32,866 nt of DNA from Phytomonas francai (taxonomy: Eukaryota; Euglenozoa; Kinetoplastea; Trypanosomatida; Trypanosomatidae). The number at the start of each line of letters is the position of its first letter. Position 1 is the stretch's first letter. The stretch covers positions 1 to 32,866 of the forward strand of contig MJCC01000029.1 in NCBI GenBank assembly GCA_001766655.1, given 5' to 3'. Under the pieces are notes generated by a model. That model was not told the DNA's origin. It was given only the letters and a program-made list of their open reading frames with translations, and ran no database searches. The position numbers and the translations under genes were made by a program. Positions 28,844-32,866 of the stretch are shown here, piece after piece.

Positions 28844-31123
28844 GTGATGCTATTTTTATAGAGCTTTTGAAAAATCAATATCATGTAAGATATAGGTTTG
28901 GAGATCTAATCCTTTATACAGATATCTAGATTTTTTTTTTCGAGGCAATATATCCTATATCTTATTGCTTTTTTAGGAACGGACGAAAAGCCTGGGATTT
29001 TTTATATTTGATACTTATATATTTGTAAATGTAACGTATTTTTTTCACTTGACTTTTTTAATAAAAGGTTTTCTTGACTTGTCTTTCTTAAATTATTAGT
29101 AACCGGATATTTAAGTGAAGCGAAATGAGTGATATGCGTGCATAAGCAGTAAAATGATGAAGCTTCAGTTATATATATTGTCACTAACAATGATCGAATG
29201 ATAAGCAGCGCATTAGGGTAAAATTTACTCATAATTTCAATATCTTGTACTTTCAGTTTTTTCTCACTTTTGGATTGTGGTATTGATTATTTTCCATCAC
29301 TAGATAATTTCGAGGATGCTAATGTGGATTTTTAGGATATCCTTAGCTTTTACTGTGCTTCTCTTTGTTTCTAGTTGAGTTTGTGAATTCTACTCAGTTG
29401 GTTTTCATTTTCAATTTTATTCTAATAATTATATGATATTGAGGTACAGTCATGATATAGAAAGAAATCTTTTATAATTATTACATTCAGGAGTAGATAT
29501 AGATTTATATCTGTTATAGATGGGTCCGAAATAGCAAAAACAGTGAAATATATCTTCTCCAAGATTACTTTTGTCTTTTTTTTCCCAATTTCCTTTCCTT
29601 TGCATACGAACACAGATGAATAAGTTATGAAGGTTTAAATCATGTAACATGTAATCCTATAAAAAGGGTAAACATCTTTTTTTTCGCTTTTAGAAATGAT
29701 CCCTGTGCTTTGTAACCGCGTTCAGACTGTTGCTCATATCTGAGCATGTCCTGTCCTTTAACGTTTCATCGATGGGATTGCCGACCGCCCCAACTAAGCT
29801 TGCTCAGCTTTAGCCTATACCGACGAGTGGGTTTTTTTTTTGAGGCTCGCGTGATGCACTCGGGGCTGCCGCAGTGTCCCCCCCCCCCTCCCCACCTCCG
29901 TGCGAGAGTGCTACATTCTCTCAAGGGTTCTGTATAATGGTGTACTTCGTTTTTTTTTTTGCAGACATCACGTGATTCTCGGATTTAGCAATGACTCTGT
30001 TTTCATTCCCATCTCCATACGTCTGTTTATTTCCCCTTCGCGATGCTAACTGCTCTTGAGACATTGGTTTCTGGATCCCTATTTTTTCCTTGGCAAGCAT
30101 CACTGCACGGTCATTTTAGACTCACAAAAGACTAGGTATGCGCTTGATGTGTAGGTTGGTGCATGGATCATTCTTCTTCAGTGTCTTTTGACTAAAGTTT
30201 ACGACGGTGCTGTAATTAACGTATACTCAGAAAACTCAGCGTTGTGGGTGGGAGGAAGGAAATCGCTTGATCTGGATGGTGCGATTTAAGATATGGATGA
30301 TTTATCAAGTGAGGGAGTAACCCAATGCATATTTTTCGCTGAATGTCATAGAACTACCAGATATGAAGGAAAGTTGATGCTTTGTGTTCGATGTTTATTA
30401 CTCCTATTACTTAACAAGTACAACTTTTCGTTAATTTTATACCCCCTTTTTTTATTCCTTTCTTCAGTAGATAATTTTAGAAGTGAGATTCCCCTCCCCA
30501 ACGTTCATCTATATACACAAACCAAATATTCAATATAAATAAATAAATATCTTTCTATCTAAAGACCTTCTGTTATCTGCTTCAGGGTTTCAAGAGTCAA
30601 AAGGTAGGAATACCACAAAACAAAATACCCATAGAGCATTTTTTTCTTTTTATATCTTTGGAAATAGTATTTATCTTTGCTTTTTTGAAGCACTAGAACT
30701 TATTGTATTATTCTACATTTTTTAAAATTTAGACGTTCCCATTGTAAACAACAAGCACAATAATACAATATCAAATCTTATAGATTTTTTTCTGTCTAGA
30801 GTTCAACTCTTCAAACCCCAAATACAGTGCATTCATAGATTTCCTAACTCATATATTATAGAGGTGCTTCCCGGATCCCTTGATTGGGGTTCCCTTCTTG
30901 TCATATCAGCCCTCTGCTTATCTCCTCTCCTTCAACGGATTTTGCCACATACTGATCGGATTTATTATTGGCGTTCGTACTTGGACTAGATATACAGAGC
31001 ATATTTCAGTGTATTGGTTTCTTTTTCTTTGTTTGTCGCTAATTTTAGCTCCATTTTACCCTCAGCTTCGCCAAACTCTATCTATCCTAAAAACCCACGA
31101 AGGAGCGGTGCAATCGACGCGCT
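28844..31123. other. Long spacer of 2.3 kb without a supported gene
   Basis: Mostly AT-rich, with a richer stretch at about 29690-30290 that has an 11-base C run at 29878-29888. Two ATG frames, at 29746-29937 and 30293-30538, are not convincing. A pyrimidine tract with AG at 31047-31048 precedes the last gene. Confidence 0.6.
31018..31048 (+). promoter_or_regulatory. Predicted trans-splice acceptor for the PrimPol gene
   Basis: A T/C-rich tract at 31018-31040 is followed by AG at 31047-31048, 76 bases upstream of the ATG at 31124. Confidence 0.55.
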
Positions 31124-32866
31124 ATGCTCCGTCTTTCATTCACGAAGTTGCTCAATCGATGGGGAGAGGGGTTTGCGCCGCGGTTATTTCGTACGACTGC
31201 GTGCTTGCTGGCACCTGCCTCTGCGAAGCGGAGGTCGTCGAGCAGGCAGGTGGGCGACACCTCGGTGATCCCCATGCGGGAAATGAAAGCCTCACTGAGG
31301 GCGGCAACCACCCCAATAAGCGCCGTCCCCGACGACGATTTCCTCTCGAAAGCACCGGGAGAGACCGCTGCCCGTACGGGGAGGTCCCGAAAAGGGGCGA
31401 CGGCGGCTTCCGAATACCTTATCACGCCACCCATTCCGGATGTAGGAACCTTTTCCTCTCGCAAGGCGGAGGTTGAAGCGGATGGGTTGGATAGCGCCGA
31501 GGAGACTGTACAGGAAGCTCGATTCACTCGAGAGGATCATGTAGAGGAGGCGGAGGAGACCTCGAGCGCGAGGAAGCGCACGCAATCCCTACTCCATTTC
31601 CGAACCCAGGGTCGTGCAAATCGTGGTAAGCACCGTGATCCCTCTTCAACACGCACGAAGGAGGATTCTCCATCCGCTGTGAAGGCTGAGGCCCCTATCG
31701 ACAACGCTTTATCTTCAGGACTAGACGCTTCTCTTTTAAATCCGTTTCTTGGGCTGCATGCCCACATTGCCCGTAGCTACCGGCTTGAGCAGATTTCCGA
31801 GGATGCCACCCCGGCCGATATACTCTTCGCCAAACAAGAGAAGAAATCTGCCGCCTTTTCCTTTTTGCGCTTTAAAGCTTCCGAGGAGTTGTACGAAGGG
31901 CACTGGGGAGCGGCCGCGGAGCTGCAGGCGCAGTTTAACGCCGTCCAACAGTCTCTTTCCTCTTCCTCGGCCTCCTCCGGTGAGCGCGCGAGGCATACTT
32001 TATTTAATAACAACCTCGGCATCGGTAGCCTGCGCATAGCCACGAGCTACCCTTTGTTTATCGCGCAGCGTTTGCTTCTTTTCCCGGATAGTTTGCGCCA
32101 TTGGCATGCGCTTTGCGGCCGTGATCGTGTTCCATGTGATTTCTTCGCGGATATCGATCTCCCAGGCGAAAGCGTCGAGGGCGGCGAGCACGTCTTGATG
32201 GAGATTCTGAACTATTTGGAGGTACGTCTCCCCGGGATCGGGTTTACCGATCCCTTTTTCCTCATCCTCGCGAACGCGCCCTCGCTGGAGGAGGCCGTGC
32301 AACGGGGGAGCGGGAAAGTTTCCTTCCACCTCCACGCCCGCTCGATGACTTATCAAGAAAACTACCTCGCTCTTGGTGCGCAGCAGCTCTCCCTAACGCG
32401 AGAGGCCTCGGGCGGGGCAACATCGAGCCCTCGCCGAAAACGCCGCGCCGGGTCGACCGCTGCGGACGACGTCGCGGCCGAAGAGGCCCGGGGCGCGGCG
32501 TCCTCGCAGGACGACGACGACGCGTACGATGACCTGTCCGACCTCGTCAACGTCGTTGAGGGCGGCCCCGCGCGGGCGTCGTCGTCGTCGTCGTGCGCGG
32601 CGGCGTCGCCGGCGAAGATCGTGCCGAAGGTGATCGCGTTCGAGGACTACCGCACCGTCCGGCTTCTCGCGGACGAGGTGAACCAGACCCTCGGGCGGGC
32701 CGTCATCGACGACAACTGCTACCGCGCGAACGGCATGCTGCGGTGCGCCTTCAACGCGAAGCTGAGCGCGGCCGCGGGGGCGCGCGGGGGGGGGTTGGTC
32801 CCCCTCACCGCCGCGCGCGACGCCGGGCTGCAGGCGCGGCTCGACGCGGCCACCGCGCGGCTGCGC
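31124..32866 (+). CDS. PrimPol-like DNA primase-polymerase, partial (runs off the window)
   Basis: Archaeo-eukaryotic primase family enzyme that can both prime and extend DNA and bypass damage; kinetoplastids have two, PPL1 and PPL2. The frame opens after a TAA at 31088 and the first ATG is at 31124; 581 codons lie inside the window with no stop. The three catalytic motifs are visible: motif I FFADIDLPGE with Asp343 and Asp345, motif II SFH at residues 400-402, and motif III VIDDNCYRANGMLR with Asp529, followed by the LRCAFNAK segment that parallels the FRL-x-x-S-x-K region of PrimPol. The N-terminus MLRLSFTKLLNRWGEGF is basic and hydrophobic like a mitochondrial presequence. Between motifs II and III is an insert of about 80 residues with PRRKRRAG and acidic runs. 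A C-terminal zinc finger, if present, lies outside the window. Choice between PPL1 and PPL2 is open. Confidence 0.85.
   Translation, partial: MLRLSFTKLLNRWGEGFAPRLFRTTACLLAPASAKRRSSSRQVGDTSVIPMREMKASLRAATTPISAVPDDDFLSKAPGETAARTGRSRKGATAASEYLITPPIPDVGTFSSRKAEVEADGLDSAEETVQEARFTREDHVEEAEETSSARKRTQSLLHFRTQGRANRGKHRDPSSTRTKEDSPSAVKAEAPIDNALSSGLDASLLNPFLGLHAHIARSYRLEQISEDATPADILFAKQEKKSAAFSFLRFKASEELYEGHWGAAAELQAQFNAVQQSLSSSSASSGERARHTLFNNNLGIGSLRIATSYPLFIAQRLLLFPDSLRHWHALCGRDRVPCDFFADIDLPGESVEGGEHVLMEILNYLEVRLPGIGFTDPFFLILANAPSLEEAVQRGSGKVSFHLHARSMTYQENYLALGAQQLSLTREASGGATSSPRRKRRAGSTAADDVAAEEARGAASSQDDDDAYDDLSDLVNVVEGGPARASSSSSCAAASPAKIVPKVIAFEDYRTVRLLADEVNQTLGRAVIDDNCYRANGMLRCAFNAKLSAAAGARGGGLVPLTAARDAGLQARLDAATARLR

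Noticed and set aside
29746..29937. 63-residue ATG frame
   Set aside because: Contains residues encoded by a C homopolymer and a T run, with no recognisable family.
30293..30538. 81-residue ATG frame with hydrophobic centre
   Set aside because: The hydrophobic part comes from a pyrimidine-rich stretch; no family match, though it cannot be excluded.
30880..31476. 198-residue frame overlapping the PrimPol start
   Set aside because: Starts at TTG and lies out of frame with the PrimPol gene, whose three catalytic motifs confirm the other frame.

Overview
The window reads as nuclear chromosomal DNA of a kinetoplastid, most likely a trypanosomatid. Every supported gene lies on the + strand. None needs an intron. 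AT-rich spacers carry polypyrimidine tracts followed by AG upstream of many starts, as expected for trans-splicing of a polycistronic transcript. The glucose-6-phosphate isomerase has the long trypanosomatid form and ends in AHL, a glycosomal PTS1-type tripeptide. From memory of TriTryp genomes, the isomerase and alanine aminotransferase genes sit close together on T. brucei chromosome 1 and Leishmania chromosome 12, so the layout looks syntenic. Stop codons TAA and TGA are used normally and no coding TGA was needed. The exact genus cannot be told from the sequence.

Layout: 1-188 may be the 3' end of an upstream gene. 189-2964 is a gene-free, GT- and G-rich stretch with G-quadruplex motifs and a diverged direct repeat. 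2965-7733 holds small and metabolic genes: an 82-residue unknown protein, V-ATPase subunit F, glucose-6-phosphate isomerase, a mitochondrial OsmC-like protein, and a 55-residue Sec61 beta subunit. 8465-12079 encodes a large TPR protein that matches TFIIIC subunit tau131/GTF3C3. 13023-18820 encodes a FUSC/ArAE-like membrane protein interrupted by a run of 285 N. 20529-23219 encodes the anaphase-promoting complex subunit CDC23/APC8. 23977-26679 encodes a long coiled-coil protein. 27344-28843 encodes alanine aminotransferase. 31124 to the window end encodes the N-terminal part of a PrimPol-like primase-polymerase.

The genes do not form one pathway. As usual in kinetoplastids, unrelated housekeeping genes share one directional cluster and would be controlled after transcription. 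The points most worth a second look are the TFIIIC-like subunit (this complex was long thought missing in trypanosomes), sharp GC-rich islands inside several genes (one of which contains the assembly gap), the hidden Sec61 beta gene, and the PrimPol gene with both a mitochondrial-type presequence and a basic insert.
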